From NCBI GenBank assembly GCA_943370285.1, contig CALRQJ020000011.1, positions 81,925 to 145,924 of the forward strand: a stretch of DNA of 64,000 nt, in the 5' to 3' direction. Below are positions 35,853-46,000 of this stretch, in pieces (position 1 is the stretch's first letter; each line of letters opens with the position of its first letter). Made by a program: the position numbers and the translations under genes. The DNA comes from CALRQJ02 sp943370285. Its GTDB lineage: Bacteria > Bacteroidota > Bacteroidia > Chitinophagales > Chitinophagaceae. The notes under the pieces are model-generated. The model saw only the letters and a program-made list of their open reading frames with translations, made no database searches and was not told where the DNA came from.

Positions 35853-35855
35853 GGT

Positions 35856-36158
35856 TTAGAATGTTTTCGGACTTTGTTTGGTATGTCTGATTCTTAAAAT
35901 AATTATTTCATCTTCATGAAAGAAATAGGATACTCTTATTCTATGAAGTTCGAAGGCCCGAAATGAATGATTGGTATTTTGGATTTTATATTTATCGGGA
36001 GGATAAAATTCAGGATTATTTGTAAGTGATTGAATAGCATCAATCAAATCTTTTTTAACCTTTAATGCATTTTGAGGGGAGTCTTTTTCTATATATTCAA
36101 TAAATTTTCGAAAATGATTAACAGCAAGCACAGCCCATTTTATAGTATAGGTACGCAT
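35856..36158 (-). CDS. ParE/RelE-family toxin
   Basis: A 100-residue protein of the ParE/RelE fold. It shows the N-terminal strand and helix (YTIKWAVLAVNHFRKFIEYI) and the C-terminal strands with FRAFELHRIRVSYFFHEDEIIILRIRHTKQ. The charged C-terminal end matches ParE-type toxins (gyrase inhibitors) slightly better than mRNA-cutting RelE, but the split is uncertain. It lies 9 bases after an antitoxin gene in the usual antitoxin-first order, and 3 bases before the trans-sulfuration gene. Confidence 0.82.
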   Translation of the reverse strand: MRTYTIKWAVLAVNHFRKFIEYIEKDSPQNALKVKKDLIDAIQSLTNNPEFYPPDKYKIQNTNHSFRAFELHRIRVSYFFHEDEIIILRIRHTKQSPKTF

Positions 36159-36167
36159 ACTTTTAAC

Positions 36168-36386
36168 CTAAAGAGATTTAACAACCGTTTCATGACCAAC
36201 AAATTCTCCTGATTCAACAGCAGCAAGGGCATCTTCTATTTCTCTGTTGTATTGCAGAATAAAATCAGTCGCAACTTTGTTTTTTGCTCTTCTTTCAAGA
36301 ATACCTTTCAACAATGCATTGATTGATAGCTTTTCTTCTTCAGAAAATTGGCTGAGTTGATTACTTAATTCTACATCAATTTTCAT
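36168..36386 (-). CDS. antitoxin of a ParE-type toxin-antitoxin pair
   Basis: A 72-residue acidic, helical protein. The first half (SNQLSQFSEEEKLSINALLK) could be the dimerising part. The second half (YNREIEDALAAVESGEFVGH) has the repeated acidic helix, ending with a short Val-rich tail, that in this class wraps the toxin. No ribbon-helix-helix signature is obvious, so DNA binding and autorepression are not certain. Identity rests mainly on size, composition and the toxin gene 9 bases downstream. Confidence 0.7.
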   Translation of the reverse strand: MKIDVELSNQLSQFSEEEKLSINALLKGILERRAKNKVATDFILQYNREIEDALAAVESGEFVGHETVVKSL

Positions 36387-36415
36387 AACAACAATTTTAT
36401 CAAATTTAAGCCATT

Positions 36416-36763
36416 TTATTCACCCGAAATCAACCCAATATGATTGCCAAATGGGTCTTGTACAATTGCTACTTGAAGATTGCCGCCTACGCCATGTGCA
36501 GGTTCAACAACAGTTGCACCAAGTGTTACGAAATGTTCAATTGTTTTTTCTATATCAGCTACATCCCAATAAGCACAATGGTGATTACCTTTTTCTACAC
36601 CGCTCATGTCAGGATCTAAACCCAACTCAAACCCATTGACATTAAACCCAACATAAAATGATTCATCAAAATAAGGTTGTAAACCGGTGGCTTTACTATA
36701 CCATTGTTTTGCAGCTTGTAAGTCTGCTACATGATATATAACGGTACGTAGTTTATTCAACAT
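36416..36763 (-). CDS. VOC (glyoxalase/bleomycin-resistance) family protein
   Basis: A 115-residue single VOC protein with the paired beta-alpha-beta-beta-beta repeats. VIYHVADLQAAKQWYSKATG opens the first; a metal-ligand-like His and Glu are seen in GNHHCAYWDV and GNHIGLISGE. Such small VOC proteins form dimeric metal enzymes or binding proteins; the substrate is unknown. Its start lies inside the 3' end of the permease gene (11-base overlap), so the two are probably translationally coupled. Confidence 0.85.
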   Translation of the reverse strand: MLNKLRTVIYHVADLQAAKQWYSKATGLQPYFDESFYVGFNVNGFELGLDPDMSGVEKGNHHCAYWDVADIEKTIEHFVTLGATVVEPAHGVGGNLQVAIVQDPFGNHIGLISGE

Positions 36764-38099
36764 CTTGAGTTTTCTTTTTGGGATGAAATAAAAAGTAAAT
36801 GACCATAAATGCTGCTAACACAACAACACCTGTTAAAGCAGTATCTGGGGTTTGAATAGCAATGCTAGCTCCAACGAAAAGATAACAAGCAATAAATATC
36901 AATGGCAATATGGGATAGAGTTTCATTTTATAAATACCTGTTCCATCTAAATGTTTAGTACGCTTACGCAGAATAAAAATGGTGGCACTACTTGCTACCA
37001 TGCCAAAACAATCTAAGAAAATAGTGAAGTTTAGAATCTTTTCAAAAGTTTGTGCAAAGAATAAAATGACAATACAAATGGCTGCAAACACCGTTAGCGA
37101 TACCGTAAGCACTTGATTTTTTGAACTCTGCTTACCAAACATTTTGGGTAGCGAACCTTCGGTACTCATGGCATACATTACCCTCGGATTACTCATAAGC
37201 AACGCATTTACATAAGCCAATACACCAAAGAATAAAAAGAAAGAGAAAACATCGGCACCATTTTTTCCGGCAATCTTTTGCATTAAACTGTAAGCGATTT
37301 CTCTTTCGCCTTTCATGTTATTAAAACCGATAATGTTATAATAACTTAAATTCACTAAGAGATATAAACCAATAATGATGGCAATACCAATAAAAATACC
37401 TTTAGGAATATTGCTTGCCGGCTTATCCACTTCATTCCCAAAATTGATGGTTTGTTGATAGCCCCCATACGTAAATGAAACAGCAATCAAAGAAATGCCA
37501 AGACTTTGAATCCAACTCATACTAGGCGCTGTAGTATCTGTTACTACTGCAACTGCTGCAGTTTGATCAGCATAATGCTGCGGAAAAAACAACGCACCAA
37601 TCAGTACTACAATCATTCCAATTTTAATCAACATTAAAACATTTTGTGCCCTGCTACTCATTCTTAAACCCATAAGGTTAATGCCATAAAATACAATGAT
37701 AGCACCACAACTAATCAGTGCTTTATGAATATCGGTCCATTGGTATTGCGGAAATAATTTGGTGATATAACCACTACCAATCAATGCAACACCACTTAAA
37801 CTTGCTGCATTACTAATTAGAATAATACAGTTAATAGCAAATGCAATACTGGGATGATAGGCATAAGAAAATATCTTGTAATAACCGCCGGTTACAGGGT
37901 AGCGACTTCCAATTTCGGCATAAGTTAAGGCACCACATAACGCAACAAAGCCGCCCAATAACCAAGCTGTAAAATAAACCGAAGGTTCTATCGCATCTTT
38001 AGCACTTGTGGCTGCTGTTCTAAAAATACCCATACCAATTACCAGACCTACAACAATCATGGTAAATGAAAACAAGTTTAGCTTTTGGTTAGATTGCAT
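36753..38099 (-). CDS. APC-family amino acid permease
   Basis: A 448-residue inner-membrane transporter with about 12 hydrophobic helices. The first helix contains GLVIGMGIFRTAATSAKDAI, the unwound substrate-binding Gly-Met-Gly-Ile-Phe region of amino acid/polyamine permeases. The fifth and sixth helices include SFTYGGYQQTINFGNEVDKP, also typical of the family. The best guess is an amino acid or LAT-type exchanger. It is coupled to the downstream VOC gene. A DUF2721 gene ends 37 bases before its start on the same strand. Confidence 0.9.
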   Translation of the reverse strand: MQSNQKLNLFSFTMIVVGLVIGMGIFRTAATSAKDAIEPSVYFTAWLLGGFVALCGALTYAEIGSRYPVTGGYYKIFSYAYHPSIAFAINCIILISNAASLSGVALIGSGYITKLFPQYQWTDIHKALISCGAIIVFYGINLMGLRMSSRAQNVLMLIKIGMIVVLIGALFFPQHYADQTAAVAVVTDTTAPSMSWIQSLGISLIAVSFTYGGYQQTINFGNEVDKPASNIPKGIFIGIAIIIGLYLLVNLSYYNIIGFNNMKGEREIAYSLMQKIAGKNGADVFSFFLFFGVLAYVNALLMSNPRVMYAMSTEGSLPKMFGKQSSKNQVLTVSLTVFAAICIVILFFAQTFEKILNFTIFLDCFGMVASSATIFILRKRTKHLDGTGIYKMKLYPILPLIFIACYLFVGASIAIQTPDTALTGVVVLAAFMVIYFLFHPKKKTQDVE

Positions 38100-38135
38100 A
38101 GTATTGAGTTGGTGATGTTTGAATGAACAAATGAA

Positions 38136-38576
38136 CTATTCCTTGTCAAATTTTTTACGAATGTATTCTACTAAGGTGGGATCTTCTAATCCTTCCATAT
38201 CACTTAACTCTAACTCTAGAGCCTTGGTACTCAGCTGAATTTCGAGTAAGGATAATAATAACGACAATGCGAAACTGAATAAAGCAAAAGCAAATACCCA
38301 ATGGGCAATCTTCATCCATTCTTCATAAATCGTATACATACAAAAAATACAACTCAAAAAACTGAGTACCCCTAATGCTTGCATATTTTTGATGAGTTTC
38401 AATCTGTAACGCAGGTTTTTGATTTGCCCATGAATAATATGATCGGCATCGGTTTGGTATTTATCGTGCAGACTTCTCACCCGGTTTGACAAGGCCAGAA
38501 ATCGATTGGTATAAGCCAGCATGATTAAACTAATGGCTGGAAACAACAATGCCGGCGTGTTGATTGAAATATCCAT
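38136..38576 (-). CDS. DUF2721 family membrane protein
   Basis: A 146-residue protein with three hydrophobic helices near residues 9-28, 70-87 and 92-112. NTPALLFPAISLIMLAYTNR and the cytoplasmic RVRSLHDKYQ are typical of DUF2721. The function of that family is unknown. It lies upstream of the permease on the same strand, so a shared transcript is likely. Confidence 0.8.
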   Translation of the reverse strand: MDISINTPALLFPAISLIMLAYTNRFLALSNRVRSLHDKYQTDADHIIHGQIKNLRYRLKLIKNMQALGVLSFLSCIFCMYTIYEEWMKIAHWVFAFALFSFALSLLLSLLEIQLSTKALELELSDMEGLEDPTLVEYIRKKFDKE

Positions 38577-38906
38577 GCAGCCAAATTAATGAAAAAAGGC
38601 ATAGCCGGGTTAATGACTTTGCCTGATTGCTAGAATAAAATAGGCAGTACTTTACATGAATTGATACAAAGTCTCTATTGCAGGGTATGTTAACATTGCT
38701 ATTCTTTCTTGCTTGCCTATATTATCCATTTCAAATTTTAAATACATATTAAGAAGTATATTACATTACTCGCCTTGATTATTACTGCCCTTAGATGCTC
38801 CAAAAAAAAACAACTACACTTTATTGCCGATAATTTTTATCAATGTTGGAAAAAAATTAGTTCATTACGAATAATACAACTAATTATAATTTACTTTAGT
38901 GATAAT
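38577..38906. other. 330-base gene-free gap, nothing recognised
   Basis: This AT-rich stretch separates two divergent genes and must hold both promoters, but no TAnnTTTG element in good position stands out. The open frame on the plus strand from 38775 is only an in-frame extension of the next gene and lacks coding character (an A9 run at 38802-38810). No RNA gene or repeat was seen. Confidence 0.6.
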
Positions 38907-39638
38907 ATGAAGTCAATTTTCTTCTGCTCAGCATTATTACTACTCATCAGTTGTGAACCAAGTTTTATCACCTATAGAATGAATTTAAGTCTTGACTTTG
39001 CAGATAAACAAGGTGGACAAATTTTTACTTACGAGGATAGTTTTGACATTATCCAATATGGCAAGTTTTGTATTTACCACTCCATTGATATCAACCCACA
39101 AAACAATAATACAGCTACAAACGATTTTGTAAAAAGTAGAAAAAGGTACTATGTGTTTGAAACTAATCAAAAAAAAGGGCTTTATTATGTTGAAACGCAG
39201 TTGATGAATGGTCAGCTATTTGATGTTGACTCTCTATTACTGAAATCCAGAAATGGTGCAGACAAATTGTTAGATAAACAAAACGATAAGCTACTTTCAA
39301 CTGAAAAACTTACAAACGGAAGCGTCAAAGAAACTTATACTTGCACAAAAATCGATGCCTCTTATCCTGATTCTATTTATGTATTTTACGATAGAAGGCT
39401 GAAAAATTCCATCTTCTCTTTTTCATCAACGTATGATAGCCTACAAGATTCTAAACTAAGTCGGATTAAAATTATTTATAATTCATATCATGATATAAAT
39501 CTTAATGTTAAAGTTAACAGAAGGGTATACAGTTATAGGTTAACTAAATTAGAACAACAAGAGCCTAAACAGGTCGTATCATCGATTCTTGACGCTTATA
39601 AAAAAGAAAGAAAGCGATTACATCAACATCAACCTTAA
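38907..39638 (+). CDS. lipoprotein of unknown function
   Basis: A 243-residue protein with a lipoprotein signal (MKSIFFCSALLLLISC), lipobox LIS-C with Cys16. ATG 38907 is chosen because the longer frame to 38775 would bury the signal sequence. The mature part is polar, rich in Lys, Asp, Ser and Tyr, and has no recognised domain. The stretch QTNYRMN-like to FADKQGGQIFTYEDSFDIIQ suggests beta structure. It is convergent with the DUF1501 gene, 5 bases apart, and has no functional neighbour. Confidence 0.75.
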   Translation: MKSIFFCSALLLLISCEPSFITYRMNLSLDFADKQGGQIFTYEDSFDIIQYGKFCIYHSIDINPQNNNTATNDFVKSRKRYYVFETNQKKGLYYVETQLMNGQLFDVDSLLLKSRNGADKLLDKQNDKLLSTEKLTNGSVKETYTCTKIDASYPDSIYVFYDRRLKNSIFSFSSTYDSLQDSKLSRIKIIYNSYHDINLNVKVNRRVYSYRLTKLEQQEPKQVVSSILDAYKKERKRLHQHQP

Positions 39639-39643
39639 GGAAA

Positions 39644-41221
39644 TTATCTAACCTTCATCATCGTTCTTACTTGTTGTACGGCACCATTTTGTAATCGGGC
39701 ATAATAAACACCACTTGGTAAAGCACCACTATCAAACTTAACGGTATAAGTGCCGGCAGTATAGTCTCTATCTACCAAGTTTTGAATGACCCTGCCCATA
39801 GGGTCAATAATTTGTACCAAGGTATGACCACCGGCAGTAGTAAAACTAATTGTAGTTGCTGCTGTAAACGGATTCGGATAATTGGCAATCAAGCTATTGC
39901 CCGATGTATTGGGATTTACCGTACGGCAAGCTGCCGTATTAATCAGCGGTAGGGTTTGAAAATTTTTCAACAATACTTGTTGCAAAGCACTGTTGGGTAT
40001 ACACAACCAATTTTCGAGCAGCGTAGCATACACACTTCTAAAATCGTATTGAAAAGGAATATTGTCATTCACATTTACAGTAGCCCCAATAGTTGGTGTA
40101 TTACCAATTACACCACCTATCACCTGTTTGCCAAACACAAATAATGGAGCTGCTGCACCATGATCGGTACCGGTACTGCCATTGCTTTTGATACGTCGAC
40201 CAAATTCGCTAAACGTCATACCCACTACCCTATCTTCTACATTCAAAAATTTCAAATCGTCTTGAAACGCTTTAATGGCATCGCTAACACGTTGCAATAA
40301 TGTAGCATGTGTTCCGGTACTAGTATCGGTACTATTTACCTGAGAAGCATGGTTATCAAATCCACCCATGCTTACCATATAAACCCTTGTTTTCAATCCG
40401 CCTTTAATCAGTCGGGCAACAATTTTTAATTGATCAGCTAAGGTATTGTTGGTAGGATAAGTGGATTGAGTGGTCACTCTTCCGGCGGCAGCCGTAATTA
40501 CTTGTCCGTAAGATTGTGTTTGTTTGGCCACCGTTCTCACATAAGTTAATTCTTTACCGGCCGGTGTATTGGGTGCAGGATCTTGTACACCACTCAATAA
40601 ACTATAAAAAGAAGTAGGATTGCTAATACTCATGGCCATACTTACCGCAGGGCCCTGAAATGTAAGTGATGTAACAGAACCAATTTGTATGGCCAAAGGA
40701 TCTGTCATGGTACTGTTAGGATAACCATTGGGGAAATTCGGAAACTCATAATCTAAGTACCTACCTGCCCAACCACTATTTACCAATTGATTACTATCGC
40801 TAGCACTCATCCAAATATCGGTTGCCCTGAAATGAGAGAAGTTGGGTGAGGGATAACCCACCGAATGTACCAATGCTGCTTTCCCATCATTGAACAACGA
40901 TTGTAAGCCAGTCATGGCAGGATGCAAACCTGCTTTATTGGTGCCGGGAATAGCCAACACTCGATTTTGCGGAATGGCAATATTGGTTCGGGCATTATTA
41001 TAATTGCCATAAAACTCTACCGGAATAACAGTGTTTAAACCATCGTTGCCGCCATTGAGTTGAATGAGTACCAACACATGATCGGTTTCGGTTGTAGGCA
41101 TCATTAAAGCTTGCAGCAAAGGTGAATTTTCGCCGAAAGCTTTTACCGACAATCCGTTGAATAAACCCGGCAGTGTTATACTGGCAGGTAGCGTATGACG
41201 CAGAAAATCTCTCCGTTTCAT
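39644..41221 (-). CDS. DUF1501 (sulfatase-like) protein with Tat signal and T9SS sorting domain
   Basis: A 525-residue exported protein. It starts with a twin-arginine signal (KRRDFLRHTLP). The DUF1501 core includes VLIQLNGGNDGLNTVIPVEF, FSHFRATDIWMS and MGGFDNHASQ, with GMTFSEFGRR later; the core is related to alkaline-phosphatase-like sulfatases. The last 80 residues are a type A T9SS sorting domain (ANYPNPFTAATTISF ... LPSGVYYARLQ). Folding by Tat followed by type IX secretion is unusual but recurs in this family. It is cotranscribed with the DUF1800 gene 11 bases upstream; this pair is widely conserved and of unknown function. Confidence 0.9.
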   Translation of the reverse strand: MKRRDFLRHTLPASITLPGLFNGLSVKAFGENSPLLQALMMPTTETDHVLVLIQLNGGNDGLNTVIPVEFYGNYNNARTNIAIPQNRVLAIPGTNKAGLHPAMTGLQSLFNDGKAALVHSVGYPSPNFSHFRATDIWMSASDSNQLVNSGWAGRYLDYEFPNFPNGYPNSTMTDPLAIQIGSVTSLTFQGPAVSMAMSISNPTSFYSLLSGVQDPAPNTPAGKELTYVRTVAKQTQSYGQVITAAAGRVTTQSTYPTNNTLADQLKIVARLIKGGLKTRVYMVSMGGFDNHASQVNSTDTSTGTHATLLQRVSDAIKAFQDDLKFLNVEDRVVGMTFSEFGRRIKSNGSTGTDHGAAAPLFVFGKQVIGGVIGNTPTIGATVNVNDNIPFQYDFRSVYATLLENWLCIPNSALQQVLLKNFQTLPLINTAACRTVNPNTSGNSLIANYPNPFTAATTISFTTAGGHTLVQIIDPMGRVIQNLVDRDYTAGTYTVKFDSGALPSGVYYARLQNGAVQQVRTMMKVR

Positions 41222-41232
41222 AGACTATATAT

Positions 41233-42906
41233 TTAGGCCAATTGATATTCGGCCAGGTTCATTAAATATTTGTACAAATCTCTCAGGCGGTTTCGAACCG
41301 TAGTGGTATTAGCCATATCGTTAGGATTGGTGATATAGCCTACCCAAGCATTGGTCCAATAATAATCGCTGCTTTGTCCGCCGAGGAGAATATCAGTTTT
41401 CAGTTGATTTTTACTAGCAGTTGAGAGTTCAACACCCAATAAATATTTAACGGAATCAGTAATTAAGTCGTTGGGATCCATTGGGTTGGGCAGTGTTTTG
41501 GCAAATGCCGGACCATCTACCTGAATTTTTTTTCCACTGAACGTATAACCGTTTAGGGTTAAAGTATCTGTAAACTGATTGCGTTTAGGCAACGTATCAC
41601 TATTAATCCAAATTTCGTAAAACTGTGGTTCCTGATAATAAGCTTTCCATCCACTCACATCAGGCGGATCGCCAATATTTTGTTGCATATTGCTAGCTTG
41701 GGCTACTAAATAATTCCACATACCATAGTTGGTAGTAAAATCTGTTGCAACCGGAAATACAACTTTAAACTCCCGAAGCATACCAACAAGCATGTCAATC
41801 GGACTTTTAATTTGGCAACCTCTGTTTAATACATCAAAAAAATGTTCACTTCGTAATAAAGCAGTGAGTACAGGTTTTATCTCATAATTGCTATTTCTAA
41901 ATATGGTTGCTAAAGGCGTAATAACATCGGTTTCAACATTATTGTCAATTTCGTAATATACAAACCAACGGTACAGCCTGCGGCAGATGAATTTGGCCAC
42001 TTCCTGGGTATTGAAAATCATGGTCAACAAATCGTCCAATTCTTGGTCGCCGGCTGTTGCTGTATTTCTTCCCGTGATAATGGTATTATTATAGAACGCA
42101 GAGAATTGTTTATTGGTTGAGTTATGGCGAGAAGCAGTAAAATACGATGAAATAGTTGTTGCATTATTCCGCCATCCGGTTAACACTTTGGCCGCTTCTT
42201 TTACATCGTTCTCTGTATATAAAGATTGCGGGCCTTTACCACAGCAAAACAACTCTTGCAATTCTCTAGCGTAGTTTTCATCGGGTGCAGCAGCTGTATT
42301 TAACTGACCATTAAGGTAAACCAACATGGCGGGGTCTAAAGTAATATCCCTCACCATGGTTTTAAAATTACCCAAGGCATCAGTACGCAATAAGTTATGA
42401 TGTTTATACAAATATTGGGCATTGGCAACATCTACCGATTCGGTAGCAAAATGATTGTGCCAAAAGAAAGTCATTTTTTCTCTAATGCTTCTATCCTGAT
42501 TAATCATTAAACCCATCCACCATTTTTTAAATGATGCTCGGCGCAAAGACTGAATGGTGCCGTCGTTATTGGGGTCGTTTACCCAAGTAGTACCGTTTGC
42601 AATATGGGCATCAGGCTGTGTTAATGCACTTGCATGACTGTATTCTTTTACGGGTGGCGCTGGCAAAGGTGTTGTAGGATTCACCAATTCGTTTACTGTT
42701 TGGGTAAGCGTTTTGGTTTTGAAATAATCAACATCGGCTTTAACTGCCCCAAACATCGTTCGTTTGAGCAAGTGAATGATTTCAGCTTCCGTCCAAGGAC
42801 CGGTATAAGGATTAATTCCGCTTTGTGTACGGCTTATCGGATCCGGTGGTGGGGTTTGCTTTTCCTGCGGCATAACGGCAGTTGCAAAAAAGTCCCTTCT
42901 ATCCAT
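41233..42906 (-). CDS. DUF1800 family protein
   Basis: A 557-residue protein recognised by the DUF1800 segments AEIIHLLKRTMFGAVKADVD, KMTFFWHNHFATES, NYARELQELFCCGKG and VLTGWRNNA, with the C-terminal PPDVSGWKAYYQE. The start is put at ATG 42906 (MDRRDFFAT), not the TTG two codons earlier. An RR-DFF motif is present, but no hydrophobic stretch follows within 30 residues, so a working Tat signal is doubtful. It is the first gene of the DUF1800-DUF1501 pair. DUF1800 proteins have no proven activity. Confidence 0.9.
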   Translation of the reverse strand: MDRRDFFATAVMPQEKQTPPPDPISRTQSGINPYTGPWTEAEIIHLLKRTMFGAVKADVDYFKTKTLTQTVNELVNPTTPLPAPPVKEYSHASALTQPDAHIANGTTWVNDPNNDGTIQSLRRASFKKWWMGLMINQDRSIREKMTFFWHNHFATESVDVANAQYLYKHHNLLRTDALGNFKTMVRDITLDPAMLVYLNGQLNTAAAPDENYARELQELFCCGKGPQSLYTENDVKEAAKVLTGWRNNATTISSYFTASRHNSTNKQFSAFYNNTIITGRNTATAGDQELDDLLTMIFNTQEVAKFICRRLYRWFVYYEIDNNVETDVITPLATIFRNSNYEIKPVLTALLRSEHFFDVLNRGCQIKSPIDMLVGMLREFKVVFPVATDFTTNYGMWNYLVAQASNMQQNIGDPPDVSGWKAYYQEPQFYEIWINSDTLPKRNQFTDTLTLNGYTFSGKKIQVDGPAFAKTLPNPMDPNDLITDSVKYLLGVELSTASKNQLKTDILLGGQSSDYYWTNAWVGYITNPNDMANTTTVRNRLRDLYKYLMNLAEYQLA

Positions 42907-43081
42907 AAACAATCGTTTTGGGGTGATGGTGTAGCGCTATGGATAGGAAAGTTAGGGTAAAGTTTAACGCCAACAAAAATCAGTCGTTTAATTCGTATGC
43001 ATTTATTAAAACTTTATTCCTATCCAAAATGCATTTCTCCAAATTTGGATGCTTATCTTTATAACCTATCTAAAATTTTTT

Positions 43082-46000
43082 ATGCAAAAAATGTACACCC
43101 TGCTTGTTGCAGCTTTATTGCTTGCAACATCATCAACAATTTGTGCTCAGAACTTTTGGAAATCTATCCCAGATGCATCTGTAGCACCATCTACCAAAAC
43201 AGCTAGGACAGTTTATCCCACCAGCTACGCTACTTTTAGCTTACAGACAGCTGCTTTTAAACAGTATTTGCATGCAGCACCACAAAGGGTTTTAAGCATC
43301 GCCAATCAATCAGGATTGGTGGTTCAATTGCCTAATCCACAAGGAGGACTTGAAGCTTACGAATTGATAAGAGAAGAAATTATGGCACCGGAATTGGCTG
43401 CAAAATATCCGGAAATTGAAACCTATATGGGTAGAAGCATAAGCAACCCTGCTAATCTAATCAGATTAGAATCTACACCTAATGGAATTACCGCTATGAT
43501 TTTCGCCGAAGGCGGAAAAACCTATTTGATTGACCCTTATTCGAACATGACTGCATCAGAATATATGGTGTATTTAAAATCGGCTTATCCAAAAGATGCC
43601 AATAGAAATTTTGAATGTTTGTTTGACGAGCACCAAACTAATCCAACGGCACTTACACAAAATAGAGAAACAGCCGGCATTTGTGGGGAGTTAAGAACTT
43701 ACCGCACAGCTATTGCAGCTTCGGGTGAATACACGGCATTTCATGGTGGTACAGTCTCTTTAGCGTTAGCTGCTATTGTAACATCTGTAAACAGATTAAA
43801 CGCAATTTTTGAAAGAGAATTCTCGGTTCGATTAAACTTGGTAGCTAATAATGATTTAGTTATCTATACCAATGCTGCTACAGACCCTTTTAACGGTAGT
43901 GCCGGTACCGATATCAATACAAACAACTCCAATCTTAATACCGTAATTGGTAGTGCCAACTACGATTTCGGACATTTATATGGTGCATCAAGTCTATCCG
44001 GTTTGGCGGGTTTAGGTGTTGTTTGTACTACAAGCAAGGGACGAGGTGTTACCGGTGTTGCTGCTCCTGTTGGCGACCCATTTGTGGTAGATTATGTAGC
44101 CCACGAAATGGGGCATCAGATGAATGCCAACCATACTCAATACAATGCTTGTAATAACAATACCGCTACTGCCATGGAACCGGGTAGTGCCAGTTCAATT
44201 ATGGGTTATGCAGGTATTTGTTCGCCTAATGTGCAGAATAATAGTGATGATTATTTTCATGCCATCAGCTTACAAGAAATAACCGGTTATATGCACAGCG
44301 GAAGCGGAAATGGTTGTCCGGTGAAAACTACACTCACGAATGTAGCTCCATCATTTACTTTGACACAAACCGATAAAACAATTCCGAAAGGCACCCCATT
44401 TTTCTTAACCATGACAGCAACTGACGCCAATGCAGATGTCTTGACTTATGCTTGGGAACAAATGAATGGTGGTAGTGGTCAAACGATGCCTCCGAATGGC
44501 AATAATACATCGGGCCCTGTTTTTAGAAGCAAAGCGCCAACCACAAGCGGCACAAGATTTTTTCCGCCATTAGCGAATGTAATTTCAGGCACTTCACCCA
44601 CTTGGGAAGTATTGCCACAAGTTGCTCGTACACTTAATTTTAGAGGAACCGTTAGAGATAACAGAAGTGGTGGTGGTTGTTCCATTGATAACAATGCGGT
44701 AATAACTGTGAGCAATGCAGGACCATTTGTGGTAACCAACCCGAACGCTGCAGTTACCTTAAATGCTTTTTATAATGAATTGATTACTTGGGATGTGGCT
44801 GGTACAAATGCTGCACCGGTAAACTGCTCTAATGTTGACATTACTCTTTCAACAGATGGTGGTTTAACTTATCCGATTACATTAGCTAGCAATGTACCCA
44901 ATACAGGTTCTGCTACTATAGTTGTTCCCAACAACCCCGGATTATCGAACAGGATTAGAATACAAGCTGTTGGCAATATCTTCTATGACATCAGTAATTC
45001 TGATTTTGCCATTCAAACACCAGCTTCACCCGATTACCAAATTTGGGGGCAAACACAATCAGTTTCTGCCTGCAGTAATGCTACTGCAGTATATAATATA
45101 GATGTTAGATCTATCTTGGGTTTTTCAGGAGCAGTTAGTTTAAGTACCGTTGGCTTACCAATGGGTGTAGTGGCCAATTTTGGCAGCACTTCGGTTAATG
45201 CTGGCGGCAGTACTACTTTAACGTTGAGTAATTTATCCGGCGTAACCCCTGGCAGTTACAATTTTGCAGTTAATGGTTCCGGTACCCCGGGTGGCAGAAG
45301 CTATACTTTTCAATTGGTTGTTGTTGCATCTTCACTAGGAACATCAACATTGAATAGCCCTGCAAATAATGCAACCGGAGTTTCAACTCAACCCAATTTA
45401 CAATGGTCGGCAGTTGCGGGTGCCAATTATGATTTACAAGTTGCTACAGATGCAGGATTTAGCAGTATTGTCGTGAATCAAACCAACCTAACCACCAACA
45501 GTTTTGCAATTACACCTGCTTTAAATGCAGGCAATACCTATTGGTGGAGAATTAGACCAAAAAGCAGTTGCACTACCGGTAGCTATACAAGTGCCTTTAC
45601 TTTTACAACCGGCGCAACTACTTGTGTAAATTTTGTAAGTACAGATGTACCTAAAACCATTGGTACTGCGGCCAACATCTTTGTAAATAGTACTGTATCT
45701 CCTACAGGTACGGCAACCATTACAGATGTAGATGTATTAAGCGTTAATATCACACATAGTTATGTTTCTGACCTAACGGTAAGAATTATTCACCCCGATA
45801 ATACATCGGTGTTATTAATTGATGCAAATGATATGTGTACCAGTCAGGATAACATGAATATATCATTTGACCAAGAAGGGAGTAATTTATATAGTACCAT
45901 TCCATGCCCTCCAACCAATGCAGGTACTTATCAGCCAAAATCAACATTAACACCATTGTATGGCAAAGTTGGTGGAGGCACTTGGACTTTACAAGTTAAT

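Noticed and set aside
43049..43081. Longer N-terminus of the metalloprotease
   Set aside because: It would put extra residues before an otherwise standard signal peptide; the ATG at 43082 is preferred.
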